A DNA stretch of 64,000 nt from an uncultured Sphaerochaeta sp. (GCF_963676285.1 NZ_OY781063.1:2418001-2482000), one strand, 5' to 3'. Counted from the first letter of the stretch, positions 33,899 through 44,551 are shown. The notes: a model not told the origin generated them from the letters alone. Made by a program: numbers and translations.

Positions 33899-36514
33899 AT
33901 GAGTCTATCACAAACGAAACGTTCCTATGTGCACGAGGCTTTTGACCAGGGGGTAATTTGTGTATTCCCCACCGAGGTTGCAGCTCGATCATATCTGACC
34001 GATTATGCGCTCCATGGAAAGAATCACGCTATCTTGGCAGAGAGGGCAATCTCCTATGATACCTTTCGGGGCTATTTCCTGCCTCATCATGAAACCATGG
34101 TCCCCGCGAACAGTCTTACCCGTCAGCTCTTTATCCATCAGTTACTCGAGTCGGGGAGTTTGCTTCGTTGTTTTCTCAATCCAGCATATCCGGAGATGAA
34201 CAACCGGGTGAAAGGATATCTTGCCAAGTTATTGCCATCTCTCGTGGAAGCCTGCCAGGAGGAGGTGCTCAGCAACCTCGATTCTGCCATGCAGACGGAC
34301 CTGCTGGTACTCTATCAGCAGTACCAACAATTCCTGGATGAACACCAACTGTTCGAACCCAGGTACGAGAAGCCGAGTATTCCCGATGACTGGGACGATG
34401 GAAAGTCATATTGTATTCTTTTCTCAGATACCAACCCGGAGGCAGAGAGCTTGTACGAACAGCTGGGAAGGCCTTCCTTCATGGAACTAAGGAAGGCTCC
34501 TGAAGAGGATCCCTCTGGTTCCTTGGAAGTATTTCCCAACCACCTCGTGGAGATCAAACAAACCTTAAAAAGGGTGAGGGATCTCTTGGATGCAGGGGTG
34601 GAGACACACCAGATTGTAATCGGCAGTACTGCAACCGACACCCTCATGGATGTACTCCGTGAGGAAGCAATGCTCTATGGCATCCCCTTGGCGGTCAGGG
34701 AAGGTAAATCGGTACTTGCCTACAGCAGCGGGCGGTTTCTCAGCCTGATTCAAGAGGTATATGACGAACAATTCAGTCTGGAAAGCTTGAAATCACTCTT
34801 GCTCGATCCTGGTATTCCCTGGGCTGAGGGAGAAAAACATCGGATTTTCATCAAGCGTGCAGTCAGGCAATCAGTCATGCATGGCTCCCTGTATGGAGAG
34901 GACCAGTACAGTTCCTTGCTGGGAGACAGGGATTTGCAGAGGTGGTATGAGGGCTTGAAGCAGAGCATCATTGCAATTGTCCAAGCTGAGGATATTGAGG
35001 ATTTGCGACGGAAAATCAATCACTTCCAGGATACTTACTTCATTCCAACCCAGTGGGTTGGCACCCCTGGGGAAGATGTCTATGCATTCTGTCTTGATGC
35101 CATGGCTCAGGTAGGGGATGCAATGGAGAAAACCGGAATCACCTCGTACCCCAGAATCTTCTCTTTTTTACTTGCACACCTACAGAACAAGCGATATGTC
35201 TTTCAGCAGAAGGGTGAGGGCATCGCCGTCTACGGGTGGCCTCAGGTATCAGTATTGAGTGCTGATTATCTTTTCATCCTTGCCCTTGATCAGGAAGGTT
35301 CCCGGTGCGTTGAACGCCCCTTGGATTTTTTGCCCCAGCAGATTGAGAAGGCGCTACGTAAGGAGGTTGACACCACAGAAGCCCATTTCCGCTGTGCAAC
35401 CCTCGCTGATGGGAAGCGTTTTCTTTCCTGTCATATGCGTCGCTATGAAGGAGAGCTGATGGTTCCTTCCTATTTCCTACAGCATGGGCGCCTTACATCG
35501 TATGAAGCTGATCAGCAGGTCATCTCCGATCCATTGGCTGCTGAACTGTTTCTTTACAAGCATGCAGTACTTCCTGATGTGAAGGCAAGTGCAAGCCAGA
35601 AGGAGTGGTTTCTGGCGGCAAAGAAGACCGTACTTGCTGAACATGCTGATGACTATACACGCCATCCCATCAAACCTGATCTTGTTGAAAGGCTCAAGGA
35701 TGAGAAGGGGAGATTCCAATTCTCCCCAACCGGCATAGACCAGTTTGACCACTGTCCGTATGCATGGCTTGCAAGGTATCTTTATGGTTTGAAAGTAGAG
35801 GAGTATGAGGTACAGCCAGTGGACCACCAGAGGATTGGTATGCTCCTCCACTCCACCTACCAACGGTTTTTTTCTGAGATTCGTGACTATGATCCTCAAA
35901 AAAGGGAGATATATCAGGAGCGGATATATGCACTGTTTGACGAGTGTCTGGGCTCCTACTATGGACAGCGTGGTCCTTCCCCATCAATGAGGAGCTGGAT
36001 CATTGCAAGCTACAGGGAGAAGATGGCAGCTATTCTTGATGAGGAATCGGCACTGTTCGCCCATGGAAGATCCATTGCATTCGAGGAGTCATACGAGGTA
36101 GAACAATTTCCTCTTCTCATAAACGGCCGAATCGATCGTGTAATCAGCCTTAACCCCCCAGAGGATACCAGGCTTGCTGTCATCGACTATAAAAAAGGGG
36201 TTCCTGAGGTAAAACGTGTTTCGGGGCATCTTGAATCATTCCAGCTTCCTATTTACCGATTCTTGTTGACCCATGATCGTGATGTCTCAGTAGCCAACGC
36301 TTCCTACTACAGCGTCAAGGACGAGAAGTACTACACGCTCTGGGCTCGGGAGGATGATCCCTCAGCAATTCTTTGTGAAGAGCAGCTACAACAACGCCTG
36401 GAGAGTCTGCTTGATGCCGTACAGGGTGGGCATTTGATGGCAACACCCTCAAAGAAACATTGTGGATCTTGCCCCTACCGATCCTTGTGCCGGAGGAGGT
36501 ACGCAACACTATGA
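33899..36514 (+). CDS. addB: AddB-like recombination nuclease subunit
   Basis: An 871-residue protein. The C-terminal third is a RecB-type PD-(D/E)XK nuclease with FSPTGIDQFDHCPYAWLARYL, HSTYQRFF and the catalytic block LLINGRIDRV ... LAVIDYKKG. A cysteine at DHCPY and the C-terminal C-x2-C-x5-C (CGSCPYRSLC) should hold the 4Fe-4S cluster seen in AddB. The N-terminus lacks an evident Walker A motif; FDQGVICVFPTEVAARSYL lies where it would be. With AddA it processes double-strand breaks for RecA loading. The ATG at 33899 follows an extended -10 closely. The stop overlaps addA by 4 bases. Confidence 0.82.
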   Translation: MSLSQTKRSYVHEAFDQGVICVFPTEVAARSYLTDYALHGKNHAILAERAISYDTFRGYFLPHHETMVPANSLTRQLFIHQLLESGSLLRCFLNPAYPEMNNRVKGYLAKLLPSLVEACQEEVLSNLDSAMQTDLLVLYQQYQQFLDEHQLFEPRYEKPSIPDDWDDGKSYCILFSDTNPEAESLYEQLGRPSFMELRKAPEEDPSGSLEVFPNHLVEIKQTLKRVRDLLDAGVETHQIVIGSTATDTLMDVLREEAMLYGIPLAVREGKSVLAYSSGRFLSLIQEVYDEQFSLESLKSLLLDPGIPWAEGEKHRIFIKRAVRQSVMHGSLYGEDQYSSLLGDRDLQRWYEGLKQSIIAIVQAEDIEDLRRKINHFQDTYFIPTQWVGTPGEDVYAFCLDAMAQVGDAMEKTGITSYPRIFSFLLAHLQNKRYVFQQKGEGIAVYGWPQVSVLSADYLFILALDQEGSRCVERPLDFLPQQIEKALRKEVDTTEAHFRCATLADGKRFLSCHMRRYEGELMVPSYFLQHGRLTSYEADQQVISDPLAAELFLYKHAVLPDVKASASQKEWFLAAKKTVLAEHADDYTRHPIKPDLVERLKDEKGRFQFSPTGIDQFDHCPYAWLARYLYGLKVEEYEVQPVDHQRIGMLLHSTYQRFFSEIRDYDPQKREIYQERIYALFDECLGSYYGQRGPSPSMRSWIIASYREKMAAILDEESALFAHGRSIAFEESYEVEQFPLLINGRIDRVISLNPPEDTRLAVIDYKKGVPEVKRVSGHLESFQLPIYRFLLTHDRDVSVANASYYSVKDEKYYTLWAREDDPSAILCEEQLQQRLESLLDAVQGGHLMATPSKKHCGSCPYRSLCRRRYATL

Positions 36515-39500
36515 TTCGATTCGAAGATTTTCTGAAACATACAAACGCAAGGTTGGATGATAACCAGAGGAAGGCCGTGAATGTCCTGAACAACTGTGTT
36601 GTCTCTGCCGGAGCCGGTTCAGGCAAGACCACGGTTCTCAGTTACCGATTCCTTCGTCTGGTTCTTGAGAGAAAAGCCCGCTGCGATGAGATCCTGACCC
36701 TGACGTTCACCCGAAAGGCGGCAAGGGAGATGCATCAGCGTATTCATAAACACCTTCTTTCCTGCATTGGGGATGAAGACATTGCCCAACAACTTGAGAC
36801 CTTCAGTGAAGCAGCCATAGCCACATTGGACAGCTTCTGTGCTACGATAGTCAGGAGCAATTCCGTAGCCTATGGAGTACCGCAGGATTTTGTCATCGAT
36901 GATGAGAAAAACCTGGGAACCATCCGTCGTGTAGCTACTGAACTGCTGGATGTGTATCCACAGAGCCCTGGGGCGAAGTTACTCAGTGAGCTCTATACCC
37001 CTGACTCCCTGATAGACAATGTATTTGTCCCACTGGCAAGTACCTACTATTGCCTCCCCAATACTGTTGAGGAAGGTGGAGCTGAGAGGATTCTTGCAGC
37101 AGTAGAAGATACGTATGAAGATCTTCTTGTTCAGTACCGCGAGATGTTGTCTCTCTACGCTTCTTTCACCGACAAGGGCAATACGGTGGAAGGCTACAAG
37201 AGCGATGCACAGTTGATGCTCTCCAAGATGGATACCTGTGAGAGCAAAGAGGAACTACGATCCTTGTTGTGTTCCGATTTTGCTCATCGTAGGGCTCCGG
37301 GAAACGGTAAAGCAGATGATATTCAGACCATCAAGGATACAGTGGCATTATATCGGGAGCTGAGGAGCAAGCTCTGTATGGCGTTGAGTATCATGCTTGC
37401 CCAGGACCAGCTCCATGCAGTGATGGAATTCATGCAGGAGTTCGTAAGCAGGTACCAGAGGGAAAAACGCTCGAGCGGGATTCTTACCTTTGCCGACGTC
37501 TCTACCCTTGCGGTTGCAATGCTCACTGAGGACAAGGCCTTGCGCTCTTTCTACAAGAAGAAATTCCGCTATATCATGATTGATGAATTCCAGGATAATA
37601 ATGCTCAGCAGAAAGCAATGCTCTACCTGCTTGCGGAACGACTGGACAGGGAAGGGGATGGTATCCCCCTGCCTGAGGATTTGCAGAAGGATAAGCTGTT
37701 CTTTGTAGGGGATGAGAAGCAGTCAATCTATCGATTCAGGGGCAGTGATGTTCGGGTTTTCAAGCAACTGAGCGGGGAGTTGGCTTCCATCGGAGGGGAG
37801 ACCATCACCCTGGGAAGGAACTACCGTAGTGAACCAGACTTGATCAAGCTGTTCAATACGATGTTCTCCAGCATCATGCAGAATGAGGGGGAGAGCTATG
37901 AGGCAGACTTTTCAACGCTGGAGTTCCGTGATGCTTCCCCTGGGGTGCAAAGCAGCTGTACGCTTCTGATCAAACCTTATCAGGAAAGTGGTGGAGACGA
38001 AGAGGAGGAGGAAGCTTCCTCGGTTGAAGCAGAGGCGTATACCATCGCTAGACTGGTCAGGCAGATGCTTGAAAGTGATGAGTTCCTGATACCCTCAATA
38101 GAGGGGCCAAGAAGACCCAAGGCAAGCGATATTGCACTCCTACTTCGTACGACCAGCAACCAGCTGAGTTTTGAGAAAGCCTTCAGGAGATTCGATATTC
38201 CCTATACGGTACAGGCAGCACGGTCCTTGATGCTGGAAGCTCCAGCGAACGATCTGTATGCCATGTTACAGCTCATCCTCTATCCTGAAGATAAGCAAGC
38301 GTATGCTACAGTCCTTCGCTCGCCTTTCTGTAACCTGAGCGATTGGGCTATCACCCATGTGGTACAAGAACCGCTTTTCTCCCTACTTCCCATACTCTCA
38401 GAAGACGACGCTGAGCGGTTGGCATCTTGCGGGGCTTTCTACCAGCGGTTGCACGAGGCGGTAGGCAGTGAATCATTGAGTACCCTTGCCTTGATGCTTT
38501 GGTATGAGAGCGGCTACTACCTCTCCTTGGTTTCCCACCCGCAATACCAGGTATATGTCGAACATTTTGCCTTTTTCCACCGCCTGGCACAGATTCAGGA
38601 AGAACAGGGCAAGAGTATCAGCCAATTTGTCGATTTCCTGAGACGAAATCTGGTTCAGAATGAAAAAATCGACCAACTTGAGGTAATAAAGGAACAGGAA
38701 TCGGGGCTTCAGATCATGTCGATTCATAAATCAAAGGGATTGGAGTTTCCCATTGTGATCGTGGGAAACGCCGCATCCAAGGGAAAAGGTGGAGGGGATT
38801 ATTTCAGTACCTTCCTCGATATCCCACTTCCACACTATCTCTCTTCCTCCTACCATGTCTCTGCCACGAAGCAAGAGACAGTCCGTCATGCGGGGACGCT
38901 CTTCGATGGCAATGAAGAACAGGATATGGAGATTGCTGAGCTGAAACGGCTACTGTATGTTGCCATGACCAGAGCGGAGACCCATCTCATCCTCAGTGGA
39001 GCATTTTCCAAGAACAACAGAGGGCTGAATCCTGCCAAGAAAGCTGATACATTGCTTCAGATGTTGGTAGGCAGTCTCTCCCTGGATATCGACAATCCTG
39101 TACATGATGAAGGTATCTTGAAGGTTCGGCCGATAGAAAGCATTCCTGAGCACTATCTCTACAGTGGGGAGCGAGAGGATAGTTCAGCTGTTCTTGAAAG
39201 GTTGAAAACTGCTGAGATTTGGTATGATCAAGCCACACCAGCCTATAAAGGGCAACCTATCCGATTTGCCACCACCAAGCTCCATCCGCTTGTGATTGGG
39301 ACAGAAGGCGTGGAATTGCCACGATATCCCAGTGATGAAATTCTTGGTGAATATGCTGAAGACCAGGTAACCGGCTTTGGTACGTTCGTCCATGCACTCT
39401 GTGAACAAATGGTGCTGGGCAATGAGGTGAAGGAGCTCGCTTCGCTTATGCCTGAATCCCTGACAAGGGTTATGAAAACACAGGAGTTAACCGTGCTCCA

Positions 39501-39846
39501 ACAGGATGCTCTTCTCTTGTGTAGAGGATTCATGGGGAGCGATTGGTATGAGAGAGAGGTAAAACCATATCCTCTCGAGTGTGAAGTAGGCTTTTTCAGT
39601 GCCGTTGAGCAGGAAGGACGGACCGTTGTGGCTGAAGGTTCGATTGATTTGCTGGTGAGGCAGAATGATACCTACCTCGTAATAGATTTCAAGACCGATA
39701 GGTGGAGAAATGAAGAAGTCCACCGTTTCCAGGTAGCGACGTATATGCAAGCAACAAAAAGAATGTATCAACGCCCGGTACGGGGGTGCGTTATCTATTT
39801 GCGTGACCCTGATCAAGTGTTGGTATGGGAAGGAGAGAATCCATGA
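36511..39846 (+). CDS. addA: AddA-like helicase-nuclease
   Basis: An 1111-residue superfamily I helicase with a nuclease tail. Walker A is SAGAGSGKTTVL (about 31-42), motif II is IMIDEFQDNN, motif III is VGDEKQSIYRFRGSD, motif V is MSIHKSKGLEFPIVIVGN and motif VI is LLYVAMTRAE. The C-terminal RecB-type nuclease shows GTFVHALCE and LVIDFKTDRW. With AddB it unwinds and resects DNA ends until it meets a Chi-like sequence. A GGAGGAGGT site lies 10 bases before the ATG. The stop overlaps the yiaK-like gene by 4 bases, so the operon is addB-addA-yiaK. Confidence 0.9.
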   Translation: MIRFEDFLKHTNARLDDNQRKAVNVLNNCVVSAGAGSGKTTVLSYRFLRLVLERKARCDEILTLTFTRKAAREMHQRIHKHLLSCIGDEDIAQQLETFSEAAIATLDSFCATIVRSNSVAYGVPQDFVIDDEKNLGTIRRVATELLDVYPQSPGAKLLSELYTPDSLIDNVFVPLASTYYCLPNTVEEGGAERILAAVEDTYEDLLVQYREMLSLYASFTDKGNTVEGYKSDAQLMLSKMDTCESKEELRSLLCSDFAHRRAPGNGKADDIQTIKDTVALYRELRSKLCMALSIMLAQDQLHAVMEFMQEFVSRYQREKRSSGILTFADVSTLAVAMLTEDKALRSFYKKKFRYIMIDEFQDNNAQQKAMLYLLAERLDREGDGIPLPEDLQKDKLFFVGDEKQSIYRFRGSDVRVFKQLSGELASIGGETITLGRNYRSEPDLIKLFNTMFSSIMQNEGESYEADFSTLEFRDASPGVQSSCTLLIKPYQESGGDEEEEEASSVEAEAYTIARLVRQMLESDEFLIPSIEGPRRPKASDIALLLRTTSNQLSFEKAFRRFDIPYTVQAARSLMLEAPANDLYAMLQLILYPEDKQAYATVLRSPFCNLSDWAITHVVQEPLFSLLPILSEDDAERLASCGAFYQRLHEAVGSESLSTLALMLWYESGYYLSLVSHPQYQVYVEHFAFFHRLAQIQEEQGKSISQFVDFLRRNLVQNEKIDQLEVIKEQESGLQIMSIHKSKGLEFPIVIVGNAASKGKGGGDYFSTFLDIPLPHYLSSSYHVSATKQETVRHAGTLFDGNEEQDMEIAELKRLLYVAMTRAETHLILSGAFSKNNRGLNPAKKADTLLQMLVGSLSLDIDNPVHDEGILKVRPIESIPEHYLYSGEREDSSAVLERLKTAEIWYDQATPAYKGQPIRFATTKLHPLVIGTEGVELPRYPSDEILGEYAEDQVTGFGTFVHALCEQMVLGNEVKELASLMPESLTRVMKTQELTVLQQDALLLCRGFMGSDWYEREVKPYPLECEVGFFSAVEQEGRTVVAEGSIDLLVRQNDTYLVIDFKTDRWRNEEVHRFQVATYMQATKRMYQRPVRGCVIYLRDPDQVLVWEGENP

Positions 39847-40844
39847 TGCGAATTCCATTTGAGACGATGTGTGCACAGTTTGAACGTGTGCTTGAGAGCC
39901 GGGATATGAATAAGCGTGATGCAGCACTCTGTGCTCGACTGATAGCTGAAACCTCGCTTGAAGGGGTGTATACCCATGGGGCAAATCGATTTGCCTCATT
40001 GGTCAAGGGTATTGATGAGAAGCGTGTGGATGTGCACGCCCATGCCCAAATGAGCGATTCGTTCGGATCTCTTGAGCGATGGGATGGAAAACGTGGTGTA
40101 GGGAACCTCAATGCCTATACCTCCATGAAGCGAGCTATTGAACTGGCAAAAGAACATACCATTGGTTGCGTTGCCTTGAAGCATACCAACCATTGGATGA
40201 GACCTGGTACTTATGGATTGATGGCTGCCAAGGAGGGGTGTATTGCGCTCCTGTGGACCAACACGATGCCTCTGATGAGCCCCTGGGGCGGCTCTGATAC
40301 CAAGATTGGCAACAATCCTCTGGTACTTGCCACTCCCACTGGAGATGGCCCACTTCTTGTTGATATGGCGATGTCTCTCTTTAGTTATGGCAAACTGGAA
40401 ACCTATGTAAGGGAGAAGAGGGAACTACCCGTTCCAGGTGGATGGGACGAAAGGGGAGAGCTTACAACCGACCCGGAAGCGATTCTACAAAGCAAGCGCT
40501 CTCTTCCCATTGGATTCTGGAAGGGAACCAGCTTGGCCCTTGCCCTTGATCTGATTGCAGCAACGCTCTCTGGTGGAAGAACTACCCGCTCAATCGGTTC
40601 CTTGGAGGAGGAAGGAGAAGTCTCCCAGGTCTTCCTGGTCTTTGATATCTCCAAGTTCCCCGAACAGGAGAACTTGCAGAGAGAGATCCAGGCAACCCTC
40701 GATGACTTGGTGAACTCAACGCCTTTGGATGCAGAGAAACCTGTTCGTTATCCTGGCCAATTCAGGGAGCAAACAAGAAAGGAGAATCTAGAGAAGGGCA
40801 TTCCCGTTGATGAGGCGGTCTGGAATACCATTCTCTCCCTCTAA
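39843..40844 (+). CDS. yiaK: YiaK-like 2,3-diketo-L-gulonate reductase (malate/lactate dehydrogenase 2 family)
   Basis: About 333 residues of the Ldh2/MDH2 oxidoreductase family, NAD(P)H-dependent and unrelated to Rossmann dehydrogenases. It matches E. coli YiaK along the whole length as I recall it: SLEGVYTHGANRFASLV, GSLERWDGKRGVGNLNA, ALKHTNHWMRPGTYGLMAAKEG with the catalytic histidine, MSPWGGSDTKIGNNPLV, SFSYG-like MSLFSYGKLE and GYWKGT-like GFWKGTSLALALD. YiaK reduces 2,3-diketo-L-gulonate in ascorbate-related sugar use. Its place behind addA is unexpected and may reflect only co-transcription. AGGAG is 7 bases before this ATG; 39846 is the alternative. Confidence 0.85.
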   Translation: MMRIPFETMCAQFERVLESRDMNKRDAALCARLIAETSLEGVYTHGANRFASLVKGIDEKRVDVHAHAQMSDSFGSLERWDGKRGVGNLNAYTSMKRAIELAKEHTIGCVALKHTNHWMRPGTYGLMAAKEGCIALLWTNTMPLMSPWGGSDTKIGNNPLVLATPTGDGPLLVDMAMSLFSYGKLETYVREKRELPVPGGWDERGELTTDPEAILQSKRSLPIGFWKGTSLALALDLIAATLSGGRTTRSIGSLEEEGEVSQVFLVFDISKFPEQENLQREIQATLDDLVNSTPLDAEKPVRYPGQFREQTRKENLEKGIPVDEAVWNTILSL

Positions 40845-42083
40845 TCAGATGTAAGCGAAAATTGGACCAAAAAGCAGGACAACCATAAGGAACCAGAGTG
40901 CATAGATAACCATGAATATGCTCTGTATCCGAATGAAGGATCTTCTTCTGAGCAGTGTTACTGCCAGGGAGCCTAGGTTGGCAAGCAGGAGTAGGTTCTC
41001 AGCAAGGACGGCCAACCGGTTGGGGCTTAGCCCGTATTGAAGGAATCTCCCTCCTATGGCAATGAGGGCGAATACATCGATGCCTATGGCTGCCAATGCT
41101 GCAGTGATGAGCACTATGCGGTTGAAGGCAGTGGTTTGTTCACTCTCCAGAAGATCTGTTGCATAGAGGATCATCATCAGAACCAATGCAAGCAACACGT
41201 CGATTACCAATAAAAGGTTTCGGTCCTCAGTTATGGGGAGTCTCCCTACTACCAAGGCAGTCAGGAAGGAGATCATTACCACCGTAATTACCGGGAGGAA
41301 AATGGTAGCCAGAAGCCGGGTGAGGGAGGCTATCTGGTTCCTTCTGTACTGCAGAAGGTACCGGGCAGAGAGAGGGAGCAGTGGTAGAATTCCGGTAACC
41401 ACGAATGGGGCGAGACGGTCCTCTGCATTGACTCCCACCGTTTCAAAAAGCACGAATGTGAGCATCGTCACCACAAACACGGCACAAGCAAGCAGGAAAG
41501 TTAGGAGAAGCACTTCGCCGGTAAGGCGTACATGTCTACTCATTCTCTCCTGCAGTGTTCCTTTCTGGGTGGGGAGGGCAAGACTGACCACCAGAAGTAG
41601 GGGCAAATGAATGAGTGCCAGGATCTTTGTCTGTGCTTCTTCCGTGCCTGTCATGCTGAATTGTAGATTCATCAAGAGCGCAAGGATGCCAAGAAAAGAG
41701 AGATACCCGACAAGATATTTTCTCTCCTTTACCAGATACAGAGCAAGAAACAGGAGCATAAGGAAGGGTAGGTTCAAGCCATAGAATAGCATTGTGTTGT
41801 CGCCAAAGGGATACCCTAGGAGCGTCGGTATCTGGGAGATGATGAGTTGGCTGACCAGTACAATGATGAATAGCTTGGAAGCTGTTCTCTTGTGAGGTTC
41901 TTCAAGCAGGCTGAATCGTGCTCCCATGCGATAGAGGGAGAGCAGGGTTGCTTCATCCCTGGGGAGGACTTCCTCGAGCTCCCTCTGTATCTGGGCTTGT
42001 TTTTGGAGCTTCTCCTCACCAGTATCAGGTGGTTCCTGTTGCAACAGTATTTGTTCTTTCCATACAGAGAGTATCGTTTTCAT
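40845..42083 (-). CDS. Polytopic membrane protein of unknown function
   Basis: A 412-residue protein I do not recognise. A polar N-terminus of about 65 residues, rich in Glu/Gln/Leu (KLQKQAQIQRELEEVLPRDEATLL), is followed by about ten to twelve hydrophobic segments with very short loops. No transporter signature is visible. GGAGGT precedes the ATG. It starts exactly next to the end of the convergent yiaK-like gene and lies downstream of the fucI terminator, so it is probably transcribed on its own. Confidence 0.55.
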   Translation of the reverse strand: MKTILSVWKEQILLQQEPPDTGEEKLQKQAQIQRELEEVLPRDEATLLSLYRMGARFSLLEEPHKRTASKLFIIVLVSQLIISQIPTLLGYPFGDNTMLFYGLNLPFLMLLFLALYLVKERKYLVGYLSFLGILALLMNLQFSMTGTEEAQTKILALIHLPLLLVVSLALPTQKGTLQERMSRHVRLTGEVLLLTFLLACAVFVVTMLTFVLFETVGVNAEDRLAPFVVTGILPLLPLSARYLLQYRRNQIASLTRLLATIFLPVITVVMISFLTALVVGRLPITEDRNLLLVIDVLLALVLMMILYATDLLESEQTTAFNRIVLITAALAAIGIDVFALIAIGGRFLQYGLSPNRLAVLAENLLLLANLGSLAVTLLRRRSFIRIQSIFMVIYALWFLMVVLLFGPIFAYI

Positions 42084-42143
42084 ACAAACCTCCGAGAAAG
42101 TATAACACTGGTGTGGTGAAATGGATACAATACCTGAAAAGAA

Positions 42144-42173
42144 TAAAAACGGGTTGGCACCAGGCCAACCCGT
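42144..42173 (-). terminator. Rho-independent terminator of fucI
   Basis: ACGGGTTGGC (42149-42158) and GCCAACCCGT (42164-42173) form a 10-base stem with a 5-base loop; on the minus strand it is followed by TTTTTATTC. It lies 22 bases after the fucI stop. Confidence 0.85.
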
Positions 42174-42194
42174 GAATGATACAAGAACTGTTGC

Positions 42195-44021
42195 TTAGTA
42201 CTTGCCGTACAGTGGTCCAAAGGTAGAGCATGCGCGATAGTCAGCTCCTTCCTTGTCCATGCCAAGCATTGACCATGCACTGGGACGGAAGATCTTATCT
42301 TCCTCAACATTATGCATGCATACGGGGATGCGCAGCATTGCACAGAGGGAGATGATATCAGCACCAAAGTGCCCATAACTCAGTGCTCCGTGGTTTGCTC
42401 CCCAGTTTGCCATGACCGAGTAAACGTCCTTGAAGGGTCCTTCCTTGCCATTGGTTCTGGGTACGAACCAAGTGGTCGGCCAGGTCTGGTCGGTACGTTT
42501 GTTGATAACGTCGAAGACATTATCCGGTACTTCACAAGTCCATCCCTCAGCAAGCTGCAGGACAGGGCCAACGCCCTTGACCATGTTGATCCTGACCATG
42601 GTTAGCGGCATTCCCCCTTCACTGAGGAAGGTTGAACTATACCCGCCTCCGCGGAAGTAACCACCGTTTGCGACGCTGAAGCGGGTATTCTCGAGGGTTT
42701 TCTTTACATCCTCCTCAGTAATCTCCCAATAAGGCTTCATCTCGCTTTCGCCCTGCTCATTCTTCATCTGACCAGCAGCATCAAGCGTGGTAGCACCACT
42801 GTTGATCAAGTGAATGAAACCTTCCCTGGCCAAGCCCTCTGGCTTCCAGCCGGAAACTCTCTCAATGGCTGCAGGGCTCCAGTAGGTTCTCACATCACTG
42901 AAGATTGCAGCACGATTGGTGAGCAACTTACAGAAAAGCATGCTGATACCGTTTAGGTGATCATTCTCAGTTGCCATGATATACGGTTCACGGATGCCGT
43001 TCCAATCGAAACTGGTGGTAAGCATGGTTTCCATAAAGTCGCCATTCGGCCAATGGTCAGTCCACTGTCTCTGGCCCTGGAATCCTGCGGCAATCGCATT
43101 ATGCCCAAGTGCCTCTTCCTTGAATCCGAGCTTCTCGAGCTTCTTGTTGCCAACCATGAGGTCACGACCGATCATGGTCATCTTGGTACAATACTCCCAA
43201 TCCTTGGCAAGCTGCTCCTCACTTCTCTGGTACTCGGGAGGATTGGCCACATCTTCAGCCTGGATGCAGTTTTCTTTCACCCATGCAATTGCTTTCTTGT
43301 ACTCTTCTGGATCATAGATCTCTTCAGCGATACGGCGTTCAATCTCGCACATATCGACCACTTCACTGCGCATTCCCAGATAGGACTGCAGGAAATCCTG
43401 GTCAACGATTGATCCAGCGATACCCATGGACATGCCACCGATGGAGAGATAGCTCTTCCCTCTCATGGTTGCTACAGCTATACCTGCACGTGCGAAGCGG
43501 AGGATCTTTTCAGCTACATCCTCAGGGATGGAGGTGTCATCATTGTCCTGTACATCACGACCATAGATGCCGAAGGCAGGCAGGCCTTTCTGGGTATGAG
43601 CAGCAAGCACTGCAGCAAGATAGACTGCACCTGGGCGCTCTGTCCCATTGAAACCCCATACACCCTTTACGGTCATGGGATCCATATCAAATGTCTCGGT
43701 TCCATAACACCAGCAGGGAGTTACTGTAAGGGTAACGGCTACTCCTTCCTTGGCAAATTTCTCTGCACAATCCGCACTCTCTCTCACACGACCGATGGTT
43801 CCATCAGCAATAACACATTCAACCGGCTCTCCGGTTCCATGGAACAGGTTCTCGCTGATCAGCTTTGCTGCAGCCTTTGCCATATTCATGGTCTGATCTT
43901 CCAAGGACTCGCGAACGCCTCGCTGTCTGCCGTCGATGACTGGGCGAATTCCAATCTTGGGAAGGGAAGAAGCATAGCGCTTCTCAGGCCCTACCGATTG
44001 CATTCCATTTGTATTTGCCAT
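42195..44021 (-). CDS. fucI: L-fucose isomerase
   Basis: A 608-residue Mn2+-dependent enzyme converting L-fucose to L-fuculose. The family pattern is clear: [25 protein letters not shown] at the start, [39 protein letters not shown], the metal-site residues in [12 protein letters not shown] and the C-terminal FGANHG-like [17 protein letters not shown]. The frame is open to 44147, but GGGGGAT before the ATG at 44021 decides the start. It is divergent from fucU with a palindromic operator between them. L-rhamnose genes follow nearby, and no separate fuculokinase is in the window. Confidence 0.95.
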   Translation of the reverse strand: MANTNGMQSVGPEKRYASSLPKIGIRPVIDGRQRGVRESLEDQTMNMAKAAAKLISENLFHGTGEPVECVIADGTIGRVRESADCAEKFAKEGVAVTLTVTPCWCYGTETFDMDPMTVKGVWGFNGTERPGAVYLAAVLAAHTQKGLPAFGIYGRDVQDNDDTSIPEDVAEKILRFARAGIAVATMRGKSYLSIGGMSMGIAGSIVDQDFLQSYLGMRSEVVDMCEIERRIAEEIYDPEEYKKAIAWVKENCIQAEDVANPPEYQRSEEQLAKDWEYCTKMTMIGRDLMVGNKKLEKLGFKEEALGHNAIAAGFQGQRQWTDHWPNGDFMETMLTTSFDWNGIREPYIMATENDHLNGISMLFCKLLTNRAAIFSDVRTYWSPAAIERVSGWKPEGLAREGFIHLINSGATTLDAAGQMKNEQGESEMKPYWEITEEDVKKTLENTRFSVANGGYFRGGGYSSTFLSEGGMPLTMVRINMVKGVGPVLQLAEGWTCEVPDNVFDVINKRTDQTWPTTWFVPRTNGKEGPFKDVYSVMANWGANHGALSYGHFGADIISLCAMLRIPVCMHNVEEDKIFRPSAWSMLGMDKEGADYRACSTFGPLYGKY

Positions 44022-44050
44022 AGTATCCCCCTTAGGTATATAATTACAAA

Positions 44051-44064
44051 TGTAATCGTTTACA
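44051..44064. promoter_or_regulatory. LacI-type palindromic operator between fucI and fucU
   Basis: TGTAATCGTTTACA is a near-perfect inverted repeat (TGTAA-TCGT-TTACA) with the central CG typical of LacI/CcpA-type sites. It lies 30 bases before fucI and about 60 before fucU and could control both. TTACAAATGTAA just beside it (44044-44055) is a second overlapping palindrome. No LacI-family gene is in the window. Confidence 0.55.
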
Positions 44065-44125
44065 TCAAGGATAGTATCGCATAGAGAACAAGCAAATGCA
44101 ATCCAAAATTTACAAGGAGTCAATG

Positions 44126-44551
44126 ATGTTGAAAACAATTCCCTCAATCCTCAGTCCTGAGCTATTGAAGATTCTCATGGAAATGGGTCATGGCGATGAG
44201 ATCGTAATCGGAGATGGAAATTTCCCCGCTGCATCCATGAATGATCGGGTGGTCCGCTTGGATGGACATGGGGCAGATGAAGTACTGAAGGCTATCTTGC
44301 AGTTGTTCCCTCTTGATACCTATGCAGAGAACGCGTTCCTGATGGATACAACCCCTGGGGATACCGTCGAAACCCCTATCTGGGATGTCTACGAGGCCAC
44401 CTGCAAAAATGGTGATCCTGCATTTAATGGCTTTTCCCGTCTAGAACGCTTTGCCTTCTATGAACGAAGTAAGAAAGCATATGCCATTGTCGCTACCGGA
44501 GAGACAGCACTGTATGCAAACATCATTTTAAAGAAGGGTGTAGTGGTCTAA
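44126..44551 (+). CDS. fucU: L-fucose mutarotase
   Basis: A 141-residue FucU/RbsD-fold enzyme that interconverts alpha and beta anomers of L-fucose for the isomerase. It matches E. coli FucU throughout: [34 protein letters not shown], then [23 protein letters not shown] and [16 protein letters not shown] at 44114-44119 suits the ATG at 44126 best; 44123 and 44096 are in-frame alternatives. It converges on the AraC gene with a 4-base overlap. Confidence 0.92.
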   Translation: MLKTIPSILSPELLKILMEMGHGDEIVIGDGNFPAASMNDRVVRLDGHGADEVLKAILQLFPLDTYAENAFLMDTTPGDTVETPIWDVYEATCKNGDPAFNGFSRLERFAFYERSKKAYAIVATGETALYANIILKKGVVV

